The notes: generated by a model not told the origin, from the letters alone. Shown: positions 27,601 through 38,905, counted from the stretch's first letter. The stretch is DNA of 64,000 bases from Amycolatopsis mongoliensis (GCF_030285665.1 NZ_CP127295.1:10354001-10418000), one strand, 5' to 3'. Translations and numbers: made by a program.

Positions 27601-30600
27601 AGCCGCTGCTGCGGGTCCATGGCGACGGCTTCGCGCGGCGAAACCTCGAAGAACTCCGGGTCGAACCCGGCCGCGTCGTCGAGGAAGCCGCCTTCCCGCG
27701 TGTAGCAGGTCCCGGGGTGGTCGGGATCCGGGTGGTAGAGCGTGTCGAGGTCCCAGCCGCGGTCGCCGGGGAACGGCGAGATGACGTCGCGGCCTTCGTC
27801 CAGGAGTTGCCACAGCTGCTCGGGCGTGCGGACGCCGCCGGGGAACCGGCAGCTCATCGCCACGATCGCGATCGGCTCGTCGGCGCTCGCGGGCATGGCC
27901 TCGGTGGGCCCGAGGTCGGCCGCGCCGAGCAGGTGCTCGGCGAGCGCGCGCGGGGTCGGGTGGTCGAAGACGAGGGTCGAGGGCAGGGTCAGGCCGGTTT
28001 CCCGGCCGAGGGCGTTGCGCAGTTCGACCGCGGTCAGCGAGTCGAAGCCGAGGTCGGCGAAGGGCCGGTCCGCGCGCACGGACGCCGCCGAGTGGCCGAG
28101 CACCGCGGCCACCTGGGCCCGGACCAGGTCGAGGGCGGCGGCGGGGTCGCCGGTGAGCCGCGAGGGCGCGGGCCGTTCCCCGGCGCGCCCGTCGAGCCCG
28201 CTGAGCAGCGGTTTCGTCGTGTCCAGGTCGTCGACGGCGAAGTCGATCGGCAGCACCACGGCGTCGGTTCCGGCGATCGCGCGGTCGAACAGGCGCAGCG
28301 CGTCGCGGGCGGGCAGCGGCCGGACGCCGCCTTGGCGCACGCGGGCGACGTCGGCGTCGGTCAGCTGCCCGGTCATCCCGCCGTCCGGCACCCAGGGCCC
28401 CCAGGCCAGTGACACCGCGGGCAGCCCGTTCGCCCGCCGGTGCGCGGCGAGCGCGTCGAGGAAGGTGTTGCCCGCCGCGTAGTTCCCCTGCCCGGCGCCG
28501 CCGAGGACCCCGGCAGCGGACGAGAAGAGGACGAACGCGGACAGGCCTTCGGTGAGCTCGTGCAGGTGCCAGGCCGCGTCGAGCTTCGGCCGCAGGACGG
28601 CGTCGAGCCGCTCGGGGGTCAGCGAGGCGACGACGCCGTCGTCGAGCACCCCGGCGGCGTGCACCACCGCAGTGAACGGGCCGACCTCGCCGAGCAGTCC
28701 GGCCAGGGCGTCCCGGTCCGAGACGTCGCAGGCGGCCAGCACGACGTCGGCGCCCTCCGCCGCCAGCTCGGCCTGAAGTTCTGGCGCAGCCGGCGCATCC
28801 GGTCCACGCCGGCTCACGAGGACGAGCCGGCGCACGCCGTGCGCGCGGACCAGGTGCCGGGCCAGTGCGCCGCCGAGCGAGCCGGCGCCGCCGGTGACGA
28901 GCACCGTCCCGTCGAGCCGGACGCCGGGCTCGTCCGAAGTGGACTCGACGAGCCGGGGCACGGTGACTTCGCCGTCGGCGTAGGTGGCTTCCGGCTCCTC
29001 GACGGCGAACGCGGCCGGCAGTTCGGCGGCGTCGGCCAGGACGAACCGGCCGGGGTGTTCGGCCTGCGCGGAGCGGACCAGGCCCCGGACCGCGGCCCCG
29101 GCGAGGCCCCGGGTGACGAAGACCAGCTTGGACTTCGCGTAGCGGTCGTCGGCCAGCCAGGTTTGCAGCAGGCGCAAGGCTTCCCGCGTCAGGCGGTGAG
29201 CGGACTCGACGAGGTCTCCTTCGGCCTCGCAGCGGAAGTAGACCACCGGCGGGACGGCCTCGGCGGGGTCCAGCTCGTGCCAGTCGGCGGCCGGGCTGGT
29301 GGCGGTGGCCGGGACCTGCTCGACGCGGTACAGCGCACCGGCCGGCTCGACCGCCCGCTGCCCGTCCAGCCAGTAGCGTTCCCGATGGAAGGCGTAGGTC
29401 GGCAGGTCCACGACCCGGGCGCCCCGCCCGGCGAACACGGCTTCCCAGTCCGGGCTGAACCCGGCGATGTGCAGCCGTCCGACGGCTTCGGTGACCGTGC
29501 GCACCTCGTCCCGGTCCCGGCGCAGCACCGGCACCACCACCGCGTCCGGAACGCAGTCCCCGGCCATCGCGGCGGCCGCACCGCCGGGCCCGGGCGTGAC
29601 GAACCGGGTCACCCGGTGCTCGGCGAGCCAGCGCATCCCGTCGTGGAACCGGACGGTCGCGCGGACGTGCTCGACCCAGTAGTCCGCGGAGCCGACGTCG
29701 GCCGGTTCGCCGGTCACGTTCGAGACCACGGGAATCTTCGGCGCCGAGTAGGTGACGGTCTTCGCGACCGCGCGGAACGCGTCCAGGATCGGATCCATGT
29801 GCGACGAGTGGAACGCGTGGCTGACCCGCAGCCGCTTCGACCCGGCGAACCGCGCGGCGATCTCCTCGACGGCGTCGACGTCCCCGGAGACGACCACGGC
29901 CTCGGGACCGTTGACCGCCGCGATGGCGACGCCCTCGCGAAGCAGCGGCCGGACCTCGTCCTCGGTGGCGCGCAGGGCGGCCATCGCGCCGGCCGCCGGC
30001 ACCGACTGCATGAGCCGCGCCCGCGCGGCGACCAGGCGGCACGCGTCCGGGAGGTCGAAGACCCCGGCGACGTGCGCGGCGGCCAGCTCGCCGATCGAGT
30101 GGCCCATGACGAAGTCCGGCGTCAGGCCCCAGGACACGAGCAGCCGGTGGAGCGCGACCTCCACGGCGAACAGGGCGGGCTGGGTCACCTCGGTGCGGTC
30201 CAGGTCGGCACGGTCGAAGATCAGCTCGCGCAGTCCGGGGAAGCCCGCGCAGACCTCGTCGAAGGCCTGCGCGAAAACGGGGAACGCGGCGTAGAGCCCG
30301 CGGCCCATGCCCGGCTGCTGCGCTCCCTGGCCCGCGAAGACGTAAGCCGTCTTGCCCGGGGTCGTTTCGCCGGTGGACGCCAGCTCGGTCAGTCCTTCGC
30401 GCAGCTCCTCGGCGGTCTCCGCCAGCACGACGGCCCGGTGCTCGAACGCGGCCCGGGTGGTGGCCAGCGAATACGCGACGTCGACCGGCCGGAGTCCGTC
30501 CACTCGCGACAGCAACCGGGCGGCCTGCTCGCGCAACGCCTCGGGGCTCTTCGCCGACAGGACCGCGGGGACCAGCCCGGCCGGGCCACCCGGCTCGGCG

Positions 30601-32000
30601 GGCTCGGGTTCGGGTTCGGGTGCCTGCTCGATGATCGTGTGCGCGTTGGTGCCGCTCACGCCGAAGGACGAGACCCCGGCCCGGCGCGGCCGCTCGCCCG
30701 CCGGCCACGCGACGGCCTCCTGCAGCAGCCGGACCTCGCCGGCCTCCCAGTCCACTTTGGACGATGGAACCTCGGCGTGCAGCGTGCGCGGCAGCAGCTC
30801 GTTGCGCAGCGCCATCACCATCTTGATCACGCCGCCGACGCCGGCCGCGGCCTGCGTGTGGCCGAAGTTCGACTTCGCGGAGCCCAGCCACAGCGGCGCG
30901 CCGCCCGCGCGTTCGCGGCCGTACGTGGCCAGCAGCGCCTGCGCCTCGATCGGGTCGCCCAGCGTGGTCCCGGTGCCGTGCCCCTCGACGACGTCGACGT
31001 CCGCGGCGGACAGCCCGGCGTCGGCCAGGGCGGCGCGGATGACCCGCTGCTGCGAAGGCCCGTTCGGCGCGGTGAGCCCGCTGCTCGCGCCGTCGGAGTT
31101 GACGGCCGAGCCGCGCACCACCGCGAGCACCGGATGGCCGTGGCGCCGCGCGTCGGAAAGCCGTTCCAGCAGCAGGAAACCGGCGCCCTCGCCCCAGCCC
31201 GTGCCGTCGGCGGCGTCGGCGTACGAGCGGCACCGGCCGTCCGGCGAAAGACCGCGTTGCCGGCTGAACCCGATGAACGTCACCGGCGTCGACATCACCG
31301 CGACCCCACCGGCCAGCGCCAGCGAGCAGTCACCGCGCCGCAGCGCCTGCGCGGCCCAGTGCAGCGCGACCAGCGACGACGAACACGCCGTGTCGACGGT
31401 GACCGCCGGGCCTTCGAGCCCGAAGGTGTAGGCCACCCGGCCGGAGGCGATGCTGGCGGCGCTCCCGTTGCCCACATAGCCTTCGAGGCTCGCGGGCAGG
31501 TCGGTCAGGCGGGTGGCGTAGTCGTTGTACATGACCCCGGCGAACACGCCGGTGCTGCTGCCGCGCAGCGACGCCGGGTCGATCCCGCCGCGTTCGAAAG
31601 CCTCCCAGGCCGTTTCGAGCAGCAGCCGCTGCTGCGGGTCGATCGTCTGCGCCTCGCGCGGGGAGATGCCGAAGAACTCCGGGTCGAACTGGTCCGCGTC
31701 GTGCAGGAACCCGCCCTGGCGGGTGTAGCACTTCCCGGCGCGCTCCGGGTCGGGGTCGTAGAGGGCGTCGAGGTCCCAGCCGCGGTTGACCGGGAACCCC
31801 GAGATCGCGTCGCGGCCCGAGGCCACGACGTCCCAGAGGTCCTCCGGGGAGCGGACGCCGCCGGGGAACCGGCAGCTCATCGCCACGATCGCGATCGGCT
31901 CGTGCTCCCGGTCCTCCGCGTCGCGCAGCCGCTCGCGCGTCCGGTAGAGGTCCGCGGTGACCTTCTTCAGGTACCCGCGCAGCTTGTCGTCGTCGCTCAT
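21682..32000 (-). pseudogene. Two-module type I modular PKS, split by a one-base deletion
   Basis: About 3,439 residues once corrected. The N-terminal docking helix ([20 protein letters not shown]) is followed by module 1: KS (Cys near residue 204), AT (GHSIGE, HAFH so malonyl-type), KR ([11 protein letters not shown] motif, B-type) and ACP (DSL near 28043). Module 2 has KS (Cys near 27364), AT (HAFH, malonyl-type), DH ([10 protein letters not shown]), ER, KR ([11 protein letters not shown]) and ACP near 22035. It ends in a C-terminal docking domain. The frame breaks at 24423-24424, where a base is missing between DH and ER; as sequenced, translation stops at 24183 after about 2,605 residues. 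It could be a sequencing error. There is no loading module or thioesterase. Confidence 0.9.
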
Positions 32001-33217
32001 GCCTTTTCTCCGTCGCCTGCCCGCACGGCGCGTTCGAGGACGTCCGCCGCCTTCTTCGCGCCCCCGGACGCCTTGATGGCGGCCCGCATCCGCGCGACCT
32101 CGGCCGCCACGGCCGCGTCGGCGGCGACGGCCAGGACGGCGTCGCGCACGTCGGCCCCGGTCACGTCGTCGAGCAGCGCGCGGCCCAGTCCCAGCCGCTC
32201 GACCTGCTGCGCGGTCACCCGCGCCTCCGGGCGCTGCGGCACGGCGACCACGGGGACGCCGTGGCCGAACGCGTCCATCAGGGACCCCGTCCCCGCCTGG
32301 CAGACGACGACGTCGGTGTGCGGGAGGACCGCGCGGTGGTCGAGCCAGGAATGCAGCTCGACGTTGTCCGGCATGGCCGCCGCGACGTCGTCGCCGACGT
32401 GCCCGGCGGTGGTCATCACGACCCGCCAGCCGGTGCCCGCGAACGCCTGCCCGCAGGCGGTGAAGAACCCGGGGTTGCTGTTGGAGGAGGTGCCCAGCGA
32501 CACCAGCACGACGGGCACGTCCGTGCCGGGCGCGGCCCAGCCGCCGGTGGCTTCGCCGTCGTCGCCGGTCGGGCCGACGAACACGAAGTCGTCGCCGAAG
32601 CACTCCGGGCGGACCTGGAAGGCGCGGGGCACGAACACGAGGTTCGCCACGACCTCCCCGCCGCCGGCGGGCAGCGCCGCCGGGTCGTCGAGGCCGAACT
32701 TCCCGAGCAGCGCCGTGATGCGCTCGCCGCACGCCGCCAGCGCGGGGTGCGCGGGATCGAGCGGCGGGCCTTCGAGCCCGGTCTCGCTGCCGTTGAGGGG
32801 CACCTCGTCGTTGCCGCCGAACCCGGCGAACAGGCGGACGACGCCGCAGCCGGCGCGGCGCGCGACCAGCCCGCCGACGTCGGTGCTCAGCACGTCCTCG
32901 ACCACGAGGTCCACCGGGCGGTCCGCGAACTCCGGCCACGCGGTGGCGAGCGGGGCGTAGGCCTCGTCGAGGTAGTGCGCGAGGACCTCGGCGAGGTCGT
33001 CGGCGGTGTGCACGTCCGGCATCGACTCCGGGAACACCGACGGGTAGGTCAGCACCTTCGCGCCGGTCTCCGCGACCACGCCGGCGAAGCGCTCGGCGAC
33101 GACGTACGACACTTCGTGCCCGCGCGAAAGGAGCTCGCGCACGACCGGCAGTGTCGGCCGGATGTGACCGAAGCCGGGAAAACCGAAGAAGGCGACATGC
33201 CCGCCGGAGACGTCCAC
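31997..33217 (-). CDS. MGT-type glycosyltransferase
   Basis: A glycosyltransferase of about 406 residues in the OleD/OleI group. The N-terminal domain begins [20 protein letters not shown] with the GFGH catalytic-type histidine; the donor domain carries [19 protein letters not shown] and [19 protein letters not shown]. The start is uncertain: GTG 33217 has GGGTGA upstream, and GTG 33226 is also possible. It overlaps the PKS start by ATGA, so the two are made together, which points to transfer onto the PKS product. Two MGT enzymes in one locus could mean one sugar-attaching and one self-protecting enzyme, or two sugar positions. Confidence 0.88.
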   Translation of the reverse strand: MDVSGGHVAFFGFPGFGHIRPTLPVVRELLSRGHEVSYVVAERFAGVVAETGAKVLTYPSVFPESMPDVHTADDLAEVLAHYLDEAYAPLATAWPEFADRPVDLVVEDVLSTDVGGLVARRAGCGVVRLFAGFGGNDEVPLNGSETGLEGPPLDPAHPALAACGERITALLGKFGLDDPAALPAGGGEVVANLVFVPRAFQVRPECFGDDFVFVGPTGDDGEATGGWAAPGTDVPVVLVSLGTSSNSNPGFFTACGQAFAGTGWRVVMTTAGHVGDDVAAAMPDNVELHSWLDHRAVLPHTDVVVCQAGTGSLMDAFGHGVPVVAVPQRPEARVTAQQVERLGLGRALLDDVTGADVRDAVLAVAADAAVAAEVARMRAAIKASGGAKKAADVLERAVRAGDGEKA

Positions 33218-33381
33218 GCCGGTCACCCTAGGTCGGCCGGGCGCCCCCACCCCGGCGTGCACAGGGAATCCAATGAATCGCCTAGTGTCACCGCGGCGCC
33301 CGCGCAAATACCAGCATTCCTCCTAGTTTCTCCTCGCTACAAATAGGACGACCCGTCCGCCGGCCACGCGAGGTGAAATCC

Positions 33382-34827
33382 ATGGAGCGTCACACTGGAA
33401 CCGGCTTGCTCCGCAAACCGGACGTGACGTTGCCACACCGGCTCGCCAGGTCCGCGGCCGCCACCGACGGCGTCGCGACGCCGAACGCGGTCGTGGCCAA
33501 GTGGATCGACGACCGCAACCTCGCCCACCGCCACGAGGTCCGCCGGATCGAGTTCGGCGACCTCCGGCAGTGGGGGTTCGAACCCGGCTCCGGGAACCTG
33601 CGCCACGAAAGCGGCCGCTTCTTCGGCGTCGAAGGGCTCGAGGTCGACACCGACCACGGCCCGGTCACGCATTGGTCGCAGCCGATCATCAACCAGCCGG
33701 AAATCGGTATCCTGGGCATCCTCGTCAAGGAGATCGACGGCGTCCTGCACTGCCTGATGCAGGCGAAGTCCGAGCCGGGCAACGTCAACGGCGTCCAGGT
33801 CTCGCCGACGGTCCAGGCGACGAAGAGCAACTACACCCGCGTGCACGGTGGCCGGCCGGTCCCCTACCTGGACCACTTCCGCGACCCGGACCCGGAAACC
33901 GTGCTCGCCGACGTCCTGCAGTCCGAACAGGGTTCCTGGTTCTACCGCAAGCGCAACCGGAACATGATCGTCGAAGCCGCGGAGTTCGCCGGCGAAGACG
34001 ACCTGCCCGACGACTTCCGCTGGCTCACCCTCGGCCAGCTGCACGAGCTGCTCAAGCACGACAACCTGGTCAACATGGACGCCCGCACGGTGCTGTCCTG
34101 CATGCCGGCCGGGCTCGAGGGCCACGAAGCCGACGCCGTGAGCGACCTCGCCGCCGCGGTGGCCCGCTCCTCGGCCCAGCCCACGGGCAGCCTGCACACG
34201 CGCACCGAGGTGCTCAGCTGGATCACCTCGCGCCAGGCCCAGCACGTCGTGCGCACCAGCTCGCTCCCGCTCAGCGAGGTCGCGAACTGGGTCCGGACGC
34301 CCACCGAGATCTCGCACGAGCTCGGCCTGTTCTTCAGCATCATCGCCGTCGACATCACCACGAACGGGCGCGAAGTCGCGCAGTGGACCCAGCCGCTGGT
34401 CCGGCCGCACGGCGCGGGTGTGGTGGCCCTGCTGGTGAAACGCGTCGACGGGGTGCTGCACGCGCTGCTCAACGCGCGGGTCGAGCCCGGCTACCTCGAC
34501 GTCGTGGAGCTCGCCCCGACCGTGCAGTGCACCCCGGACAACTACGTGCTCACCCCGGCGGCCGACCGCCCGCCGTTCCTCGACATGGTGCTGGGGAGAC
34601 GCGAAGACCAAGTGCTCTTCTCCGCCCAGCTTTCCGAAGAGGGCGGCCGGTTCCACCACGCGTACAGCGACTACCAGATCATCGAGGTGCCGGCGGACTT
34701 CCCGGACGCCGGGCTGGCCGACTTCCGGTGGCTCACCCTGAACCAGCTCAACGAGCTGCTGCGGCACAGCCACTACGTCAACGTGCAGGCCCGCAGCCTG
34801 ATCGCGTGCCTGCGGGGGCTGCGGTGA
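33382..34827 (+). CDS. NDP-hexose 2,3-dehydratase
   Basis: A 481-residue protein of the OleV/EvaA/UrdS family, which removes water from C2-C3 of NDP-4-keto-6-deoxyglucose, the committed step to 2-deoxysugars. The protein is an internal tandem repeat typical of the family: FRWLTLGQLHELLKHDNLVN near residue 210 and FRWLTLNQLNELLRHSHYVN near 450 mark the ends of the two halves. ATG 33382 has GAGG at 33370-33373; GTG 33373 is less likely. It is divergent from the glycosyltransferase/PKS operon, leads a three-gene sugar operon, and overlaps the next gene by GTGA. Confidence 0.93.
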   Translation: MERHTGTGLLRKPDVTLPHRLARSAAATDGVATPNAVVAKWIDDRNLAHRHEVRRIEFGDLRQWGFEPGSGNLRHESGRFFGVEGLEVDTDHGPVTHWSQPIINQPEIGILGILVKEIDGVLHCLMQAKSEPGNVNGVQVSPTVQATKSNYTRVHGGRPVPYLDHFRDPDPETVLADVLQSEQGSWFYRKRNRNMIVEAAEFAGEDDLPDDFRWLTLGQLHELLKHDNLVNMDARTVLSCMPAGLEGHEADAVSDLAAAVARSSAQPTGSLHTRTEVLSWITSRQAQHVVRTSSLPLSEVANWVRTPTEISHELGLFFSIIAVDITTNGREVAQWTQPLVRPHGAGVVALLVKRVDGVLHALLNARVEPGYLDVVELAPTVQCTPDNYVLTPAADRPPFLDMVLGRREDQVLFSAQLSEEGGRFHHAYSDYQIIEVPADFPDAGLADFRWLTLNQLNELLRHSHYVNVQARSLIACLRGLR

Positions 34828-35822
34828 GCCGGGCCCTGCGGCTCGGCGCGCTGGGCTGCTCGTCGATCGCCGCGCGGCGCACGCTGCCCGCCGCGGCCGC
34901 CGTGGGCGAGCTGGCGCTGACCGCCGTCGCGGCCCGCTCGCCGGAGAAGGCCGCGGAGTTCGGCGGGCGCTTCGGCGCCACCGCGATGACCTACGACGAG
35001 CTGCTGGACAGTGCCGACGTCGACGCCGTGTACGTCTCCCTGCCGACCAGTCTGCACCACGAGTGGGCGAGGAAAGCCTTGCTGGCGGGGAAGCACGTGC
35101 TGTGCGAGAAGCCGCTCACGCTCAACCTCGAGCAGGCCGAAGACCTGGCCGAGCTGGCCACGAAGCAGAACCTGGTGCTGCGCGAGAACTTCACGTTCGT
35201 CCACCACCCCCAGCACACGCGGGTGCGCGAACTGCTCGACGCCGGGCGCCTCGGCGAGCTCCGGACGTTCAGCGCCTCGTTCGGCATCCCGCCGCTGCCC
35301 GCCGACGACATCCGCTACCAGCCCTCGCTCGGCGGCGGGGCGCTGCTCGACGTCGGCGTCTATCCCCTGCGCGCGGCGCTTTTCCTGCTGGGCCCCGACC
35401 TGCGGGTCACCGGCGCCACCCTGCGGTTCGACGAAGGCGGCGTGGACATCGCCGGGCATGCGCTGCTCACCTCGGCGAGCGGGGTGACCGCGTCCCTCGA
35501 CTTCGGTTTCCAGCACAGCTACCGCTCGCGGTACGAGCTCTGGGGCAGCGCCGCCGCGCTGTCGCTCGACCGCGCCTTCACACCGCCGCCGGGCCGGCAA
35601 CCCGTGCTGCGCATCGAAGAACAGGACCACGTCGAGGAGCTCTGGCTCCCGCCGGCGCACCAGTTCGAGCTGTCCCTGCGCTCGTTCGCCGTCGCCGCGC
35701 TGGCCGGGCGCGACGAGTCCGAAGCGGCTTGGCTTTCCTCCTCCGTGGAAACCGCCCGGCTCGCCGACGAAGTGTTCGCGAACGCCGCCGGGGTGTCCGA
35801 CGACCGGGTGGTGGCCCCCTGA
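34824..35822 (+). CDS. NDP-hexose 3-ketoreductase (Gfo/Idh/MocA family)
   Basis: A 332-residue Gfo/Idh/MocA oxidoreductase like SpnN/OleW/KijD10 enzymes, which reduce the 3-keto group produced by the 2,3-dehydratase using NADPH. The Rossmann start is LRLGALGCSSIAARRTLPA, and the catalytic-lysine motif is CEKPLTLN near residue 95. GGGALLDVGVYPLRAALFLL is the usual C-terminal domain landmark. Genes on both sides overlap it (GTGA and TGATG), so the three sugar enzymes are translationally linked. Confidence 0.9.
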   Translation: MSRALRLGALGCSSIAARRTLPAAAAVGELALTAVAARSPEKAAEFGGRFGATAMTYDELLDSADVDAVYVSLPTSLHHEWARKALLAGKHVLCEKPLTLNLEQAEDLAELATKQNLVLRENFTFVHHPQHTRVRELLDAGRLGELRTFSASFGIPPLPADDIRYQPSLGGGALLDVGVYPLRAALFLLGPDLRVTGATLRFDEGGVDIAGHALLTSASGVTASLDFGFQHSYRSRYELWGSAAALSLDRAFTPPPGRQPVLRIEEQDHVEELWLPPAHQFELSLRSFAVAALAGRDESEAAWLSSSVETARLADEVFANAAGVSDDRVVAP

Positions 35823-36610
35823 TGGAGATCATCGGCAACGGCTTCATCGCGCACCACACCCGGCGGTACTTCGGCGACCGGTACCCGGACGTCACCCTCA
35901 TCGCGGCGGGCGTGTCGACGGTGCTCGTCAACGACGTGTCCGCGTTCCAGCGGGAATCCACCCTGGTCTACGACGTGATCGACCGCTGCCGCGCGACCGG
36001 CCGCACGCTGATCTTCCTCTCCACCGCCTCGACCGGCATGTACGGCGCCGACCGGTCGGTCGGCAGCGAGGGCGGCGCGGTCTTCCCGCTCACCCCCTAC
36101 GGCCGGCACAAGCTGTGCCTCGAACACGTCTGCGCGCTGTCCGGCGCGCGGTGGCTCGTCCTGCGGCTGTCGCACATCGTCGGGCCGGGCCAGTCGCCGC
36201 ACCAGCTGCTGCCGTCCCTGACGCGCCAGCTGCTCTCGGGCTCGGTCACGCTGCACTCCGGGGTCTCCCGCGACCTGCTCGACGTCGGCGACATGATGCG
36301 GATGATCGACTCGCTGCTCGGCCAGGGCATCCGGGACGAAGTGATCAACGTGGCGTCAGGCCGGTCCGAGGCCATCGAGGACATCGTCGACGGGCTGGAG
36401 GAGCGCCTCGGCACGCGGGCCGAGCGCAAGCTGGTCGACATGCCGGCCAAGCGCGGCGACGTGCGGATCGAGAAGCTGCGGTCCCTGGTCACCGGGTTCG
36501 ACGACTTCGGCATCGGCCCGGGCTATCTGAAGTCGCTGCTGGACCGCAACGTCGACGAGCTGGCCGAAAGCGCCCGCCGTCACCTCGAGGCCGCCGCGGT
36601 CGGCGCCTGA
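35822..36610 (+). CDS. NDP-hexose 4-ketoreductase-like SDR
   Basis: A 262-residue extended short-chain dehydrogenase. The nucleotide motif at the N-terminus, EIIGNGFIAHH, is a reduced form of GxxGxxG. The catalytic tyrosine and lysine are in YGRHK near residue 98, preceded by STASTGMYG. It most likely reduces C4 of the 3,4-diketo or 4-keto sugar intermediate to give a 2,6-dideoxyhexose; stereochemistry cannot be predicted. It is the last gene of the sugar operon. The nucleotidyltransferase, 4,6-dehydratase and any epimerase or methyltransferase are not in the window and must be supplied from elsewhere. Confidence 0.83.
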   Translation: MEIIGNGFIAHHTRRYFGDRYPDVTLIAAGVSTVLVNDVSAFQRESTLVYDVIDRCRATGRTLIFLSTASTGMYGADRSVGSEGGAVFPLTPYGRHKLCLEHVCALSGARWLVLRLSHIVGPGQSPHQLLPSLTRQLLSGSVTLHSGVSRDLLDVGDMMRMIDSLLGQGIRDEVINVASGRSEAIEDIVDGLEERLGTRAERKLVDMPAKRGDVRIEKLRSLVTGFDDFGIGPGYLKSLLDRNVDELAESARRHLEAAAVGA

Positions 36611-36659
36611 GCTTCTCTTCCGGACGATCTTCTTCGTCGTCCATCTTTGTCGTTGCGGC

Positions 36660-36706
36660 ACGACGTCCGGCGCACCGTACTGGGGGCTGGGTGCACCGGA
36701 CGTCGT
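36660..36706. terminator. Hairpin after the deoxysugar operon
   Basis: A 17-bp arm ACGACGTCCGGCGCACC pairs with a nearly exact complement (one G-T pair) around a 13-nt loop, 50 bp after the operon stop. Likely transcription terminator. Confidence 0.72.
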
Positions 36707-36714
36707 ACCTCGCA

Positions 36715-36739
36715 GGCGGGAGGGGGGAGTGCTCCCGCC
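36715..36739. terminator. Second hairpin after the deoxysugar operon
   Basis: GGCGGGAG and CTCCCGCC form an 8-bp perfect stem directly after the larger hairpin. It may reinforce termination. The rest of the 633-bp gap to the glucanase gene (to 37243) shows no supportable gene; it must contain the glucanase promoter. Confidence 0.5.
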
Positions 36740-37243
36740 GGGTCTTCGGCCGCGCCCGCTCACGGCGGCGTGGCGCGGGGGAAGTCCGGCTCGTGCGGCC
36801 CGGTACCGCGCGCCCGCGCGCTGTCGCCGGCGCGTGCGGTGTCCTCGAGCTCGCCCATCGGTTTCCCCCTCCCCGCGGACGTACCGCCCGCGCGGTACCC
36901 CCGGTGTTCAGCTAACCGGCCCCGGTCGTGCTACGGCTAGCGGAAAAGGTCGCTGGCCGCGACAACCTAAGTTGATCGCTCTGGATGATTAGCCCACGAA
37001 CGGAGTAAGAAGCATCTTCCCCATTGCGACTATTCGTGTTCCGGATGCACATTCCCCGCGCGGAACAATCGCGTTGCTCCGAATGCCGCACCTGTACGCG
37101 AGGGCAGGCTCGGCGGCCGCTCGTACCAGACCCGACCTGGTGGTATTGACCGCGGCGACACCGGGTACCTAGCGTTCGGCGACCCCCACCCCGCGGACGC
37201 GTGCCGCCGCCACGCACGTCGCCGCCCTCCCCGAGGAGGCGCC

Positions 37244-38884
37244 ATGTTGTCCAGGCGTACCTTCGTCACCGCGGGCCTCGCGGCCGCCGTGACCAGCGCG
37301 CCGCTGTGGTCTGCCGTCACCGCGCCGAGAGCGCGGGCCGCGGCGGCACTGCCGTTGACGCTGAAGAACAATTCCGGCAGCGGAACCGTTTACGCCTACA
37401 TCAGCGGCGCGGACACGTCCGGCTGGCCGGGCTTCGTCACCGCCGACGGCGTGTTCCACCGCCTGCCCAACCCCTCGTCGCCGGTGACGCCGATCCCGGA
37501 CTACGCCATCCCGCTGGGCGGCTCCGGGTCCCAGGTCACCGTGACGCTGCACGACCACATCATCGGCGGCCGGGTGTGGTTCTCGGCGGACAAGAAGATC
37601 CAGTTCTTCGTCAACCCGGGCCCGGGCCTCGTGCAGCCGGGCTTCACCAGCTCGGACCCGAACTGGCAGACGAACTGGACGTTCTGCGAGTTCACCTACA
37701 ACAGCGCGAACCTCTACGCGAACATCAGCTACGTCGACATGGTGGCGCTGCCGGTGTCCATGGCCACGACGGGAGCGGCCGGCGCGCAGTCGGTCAGCCC
37801 GCTGCCCGACGGCGCGCTCGGAGCCATCGCCGACGGGCTGCGCGCCCAGCACACCACCGACGGGGCCCCGTGGGACCAGCTGGTCGTCACCGACGCGTCG
37901 GGCAAGGTGGTGCGGGTGCTCGCGCCCGGGCACTCCCCCACCGACTTCGGCGGCTACTGGACCGGCTACCTGAACGCCGTCTGGGACCGCTACCGCTCGA
38001 CGCCGCTGACGATCAACGGGCAGGGCAGCATCGGCTCCTACACGGGCACGGTCAGCGGCGACACGATCGTGTTCGCCGGCCTGAACACCAACGGCGTCCC
38101 GTTCACCAAGCCGAGCGCGATCGACATCTTCGGCTGCGCGAGCGGGCCGCTGTACAACTCCGGCGGGGACGCGCGCGGCGCGATCGCCGCCCGGCTCGCC
38201 GCCGCGCTCAACCGGAGCAGCCTGCTGGTCGCGGGCGGCGGCAACCAGCCCGACGGCGTCCCGCCGTCCCAGTACTACCAGGACCCGACGACGAACCACT
38301 ACGCGCGCCTGGTCCACCAGCACGCGTCGATCGGCTACGCCTTCCCGTACGACGACGTGGGCCCGACGGGCGCCCAGCCGGTCGACGGCCACCTCCAGGA
38401 CCCGGCGCCGACCTCCTGGACGGTCGCCCTGGGCCCGGGCGCGGGTGGCGGCACGACGCCTCCGCCCGGGGGCGTGAGCGCGTACTCGACGATCCAGGCG
38501 GAGTCCTACAGCGCCCAGAGCGGCACGCAGAACGAAGGGTGCAGCGACACGGGCGGAGGCACCGACGTCGGCTGGATCGCGGCCGGCGACTGGCTGAAGT
38601 ACACCGGCGTCGACTTCGGTTCGAGCTCGCCGCGCCAGTTCGTCGCCCGCCTGGCATCCGGCGCGGCGGCCGGGGTCAGCGGCGCGATCCTGGCCCGCCT
38701 GGACAGCACGTCGGGTCCCGTCATCGCGGAGATCGACTTCGCCAACAACGGCGGCTGGCAGAACTGGCAGACGGTGCCGGCGAACATCGTCGGTGCGGCA
38801 ACGGGCGTGCACGACGTGTACCTGACGTTCGGGGGCGGCTCGGCGGACTTCGTGAACATCAACTGGTTCACGTTCACCCGGTGA
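37244..38884 (+). CDS. Secreted GH64 beta-1,3-glucanase with CBM6
   Basis: A 546-residue extracellular enzyme. A twin-arginine type signal (LSRRTFVTAGLAAAVTSAP) is followed by a GH64 domain (about residues 36-400), related to laminaripentaose-producing beta-1,3-glucanases with a thaumatin-like part (LKNNSGSGTVYAYISG). A short GGGTTPPPGG linker leads to a CBM6-type carbohydrate-binding module (about 411-546, YSTIQAESYSAQSG and GDWLKYTGVDFG). It probably degrades fungal or plant beta-1,3-glucan. GAGGAGG precedes the ATG. It stands alone between the sugar operon and the DUF308 gene and is probably not part of the polyketide locus. Confidence 0.9.
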   Translation: MLSRRTFVTAGLAAAVTSAPLWSAVTAPRARAAAALPLTLKNNSGSGTVYAYISGADTSGWPGFVTADGVFHRLPNPSSPVTPIPDYAIPLGGSGSQVTVTLHDHIIGGRVWFSADKKIQFFVNPGPGLVQPGFTSSDPNWQTNWTFCEFTYNSANLYANISYVDMVALPVSMATTGAAGAQSVSPLPDGALGAIADGLRAQHTTDGAPWDQLVVTDASGKVVRVLAPGHSPTDFGGYWTGYLNAVWDRYRSTPLTINGQGSIGSYTGTVSGDTIVFAGLNTNGVPFTKPSAIDIFGCASGPLYNSGGDARGAIAARLAAALNRSSLLVAGGGNQPDGVPPSQYYQDPTTNHYARLVHQHASIGYAFPYDDVGPTGAQPVDGHLQDPAPTSWTVALGPGAGGGTTPPPGGVSAYSTIQAESYSAQSGTQNEGCSDTGGGTDVGWIAAGDWLKYTGVDFGSSSPRQFVARLASGAAAGVSGAILARLDSTSGPVIAEIDFANNGGWQNWQTVPANIVGAATGVHDVYLTFGGGSADFVNINWFTFTR

Positions 38885-38905
38885 CCTAGCAGGCGGGGTC
38901 CGCGG

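Noticed and set aside
27360..31400. Long direct repeats between the two halves of the PKS
   Set aside because: These are the two homologous KS-AT regions of consecutive modules, expected in any modular PKS.
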